Shown piece after piece: positions 34,704 through 36,027 of a stretch of 36,027 nt of DNA. The stretch comes from JANNSW01 sp031431235. Its GTDB lineage: Bacteria; Pseudomonadota; Alphaproteobacteria; Rhizobiales; Hyphomicrobiaceae. Every line of letters starts with the position of its first letter. Position 1 is the stretch's first letter. Made by a program: the position numbers and the translations under genes. Under the pieces are notes generated by a model. The model worked only from the letters and a program-made list of their open reading frames with translations. It did no database searches and had not been told where the DNA came from. Where the stretch lies: assembly GCA_031431235.1 (NCBI GenBank), contig JANPDA010000185.1, positions 1 to 36,027 on the forward strand, written 5' to 3'.

Positions 34704-35798
34704 TCACGGCATCCGACGGTAGCGCCGCATGGTTTCTACGAGTGCGCCGTGATCGATCGCCCGGCAGACGAGACCGGGCGGCTTCAAGGTGGGCGTGTCC
34801 TCGGCGGCGAGCATGGCATTGACGACGGCCTCCTCGATGGCTTGAACGCCTGCCAGATAAATCGGATCGAGGTGGTCGTCGTTGACGGCCTCGAACCGGA
34901 GTTTTTCGGTTGCGGCGTCGGGCAGCGGCATCGGATTGCCGACGGAGAAGGCGAGGAAGATGTCGCCCGAGGAGTTGCCGCCCGGCGAGCCGAGCCGGCC
35001 GATGCCGATCGAGGCCCGCTTGGCGATTTTGTGCAACTGATGCGGCAGCAGCGGCAGATCGGTGCCGACGACGACGATGATCGAGCCCTGCTCCTTGCGG
35101 GTGAACAATTGGTCGCCAGTCAGGTGCTGGCCGACCGGGACACCCAGGATCGTCAGCCAGTCGCGCCGGCCGTAGTTCGCTTGCACGAGTGCGCCGACCG
35201 TATGCGGCCGGCCTTCGAACAGCACGCGCCGGGACGAGGTTCCGGTGCCGCCCTTGAGCTCGAAGGCGATCATGCCGGTGCCACCGCCCACATTACCTTC
35301 GGCGACCGGGCCGGGCTTGGCGGAGCGGATTGCCTCCAGCGCGTGGGCCTCGGTCACGTGCAGGCCGTTGATGTCGGAGAGCATGCCGTCATAGGTCTCG
35401 GCGACGACGGGCATCGCCCAGAGGTGGCCGGTCGTCCAGTCGTCGCGATAGGTCTCGATGGTCCAGCGGACGCTCGCATGGTGGACGATACCGACCGAGT
35501 GGGTGTTGGTGATGCAGACGGGGCCGAGGAAGTAGCCGCCATCGGCAATCCAATGGGTGCCTGTCATCTCGCCATTGCCGTTCAGGGCATGGAAGCCTGC
35601 CCAGACCGGCGTCGGGATGCTCTCGCCGAGTCGCGGCACGATGGCGGTCACGCCGGTGCGGATCTGGGGCCCCGGGCCAGGGCCCGAGACGATCGTCGAG
35701 AAGCCGACGCCGACGCCCGGCACGTCGGTGATCGCATTGTCAGGGCCGGTCTCGCCTGGGAAGGGAAGGCCGAGGGCGCGGCCGCGGGGTTTGGTCAT
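34704..35798 (-). CDS. P1 family (DmpA-type) aminopeptidase
   Basis: A 364-residue member of the S58/DmpA family of self-cleaving N-terminal nucleophile enzymes, which release N-terminal residues or act on beta-amino acid peptides. LGLPFPGETGPDNAITDVPG, GFHALNGNGEMTGTHWI, CITNTHSVG, VVAETYDG and AEGNVGGGTGM match along the length. The cleavage site and nucleophile lie in GGNSSGDIF; the second Ser, residue 277, would become the N-terminus of the small subunit. ATG 35798 starts the conserved part; GTG 35837 would add 13 residues. Some family members cleave beta-alanyl peptides, which would fit the omega-amino acid cluster, but the two are 9 kb apart. Confidence 0.92.
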   Translation of the reverse strand: MTKPRGRALGLPFPGETGPDNAITDVPGVGVGFSTIVSGPGPGPQIRTGVTAIVPRLGESIPTPVWAGFHALNGNGEMTGTHWIADGGYFLGPVCITNTHSVGIVHHASVRWTIETYRDDWTTGHLWAMPVVAETYDGMLSDINGLHVTEAHALEAIRSAKPGPVAEGNVGGGTGMIAFELKGGTGTSSRRVLFEGRPHTVGALVQANYGRRDWLTILGVPVGQHLTGDQLFTRKEQGSIIVVVGTDLPLLPHQLHKIAKRASIGIGRLGSPGGNSSGDIFLAFSVGNPMPLPDAATEKLRFEAVNDDHLDPIYLAGVQAIEEAVVNAMLAAEDTPTLKPPGLVCRAIDHGALVETMRRYRRMP

Positions 35799-35930
35799 GG
35801 TGGGGCTCGACTTGGCTCGATGCGGAGACACGTTCACAGCGGATCAGCTCGCCCGCTCGACAACGAGAATCGCTGCATCGATGTCAGCGTTCAACGATTT
35901 GATCCGATCGGCATTCCTCCGCAGCGTCTG

Positions 35931-36027
35931 CTAGTGTTCTGACTCATTCATTTGGTACCCCAAATGAATGGCCAGCCCACTAGCTACCTCCTTGTTTGTG
36001 TTCCGTCTTTCCATTCATTGATCCAGC
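35931..36027 (-). mobile_element. MITE-like element, copy 2 (cut by the window edge)
   Basis: The 97 visible bases match the reverse complement of copy 1 (13387 back to 13291) with five substitutions by eye. The element starts at CTAG and carries the same CATTCATT/AATGAATG hairpin arms. The other terminal repeat lies beyond the window. It sits 132 bp upstream of the DmpA-type gene. The rest of the 35799-35930 gap shows no gene. Confidence 0.85.

Overview
The window is a high-GC stretch of an alphaproteobacterial chromosome. The order truB-rpsO-pnp preceded by rbfA, an ethylmalonyl-CoA mutase, and short dispersed palindromes of a kind common in Hyphomicrobiales (Rhizobiales) suggest that order, but the species cannot be named from the sequence alone. 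Most long antisense reading frames are GC-driven shadows and were ignored.

Layout. Positions 1-4164 hold a core translation and RNA-decay block: rbfA (5' end cut or non-canonically started), truB, rpsO and pnp, closed by an intrinsic terminator. Next come a DUF1272 zinc-ribbon-like protein and a small secreted protein, a palindromic repeat, ethylmalonyl-CoA mutase (ecm), a decayed toxin-antitoxin locus on the minus strand, polA, an enoyl-CoA hydratase and a DHA2-type MFS exporter. The region 13073-13430 contains two mobile-repeat insertions: a palindrome whose left edge supplies the MFS stop codon, and a 132-bp MITE-like element with CTAG ends. A second copy of the MITE, inverted and about 95% identical over the visible part, lies at the right edge (35931-36027), so the two copies bracket about 22.5 kb.

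Between the MITEs lie a DUF1223 protein and htpG (minus). The htpG Shine-Dalgarno sequence is buried in a hairpin (a possible RNA thermometer). Just upstream of it is a candidate small RNA with its own terminator. A Tat-exported polyamine-type binding protein follows, then a cluster resembling beta-alanine (omega-amino acid) catabolism: an omega-amino acid:pyruvate aminotransferase divergent from a MocR-type regulator, two DMT transporters overlapping that regulator and each other, alanine dehydrogenase, a third DMT transporter and a BauB-like cupin. Transamination onto pyruvate would make alanine, and alanine dehydrogenase would regenerate pyruvate and release ammonia.

The remainder holds a ParD/ParE-like toxin-antitoxin pair with a probable leaderless promoter, a fourth DMT transporter, a protein with three RidA-like repeats, a TauE/SafE permease and an APH-fold kinase. 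The kinase is followed by a complete YnjBCD-type ABC importer (binding protein, fused permease, ATPase). The window ends with a minus-strand SAM methyltransferase, whose 3' end overlaps the ATPase gene antisense, and a DmpA-family aminopeptidase.
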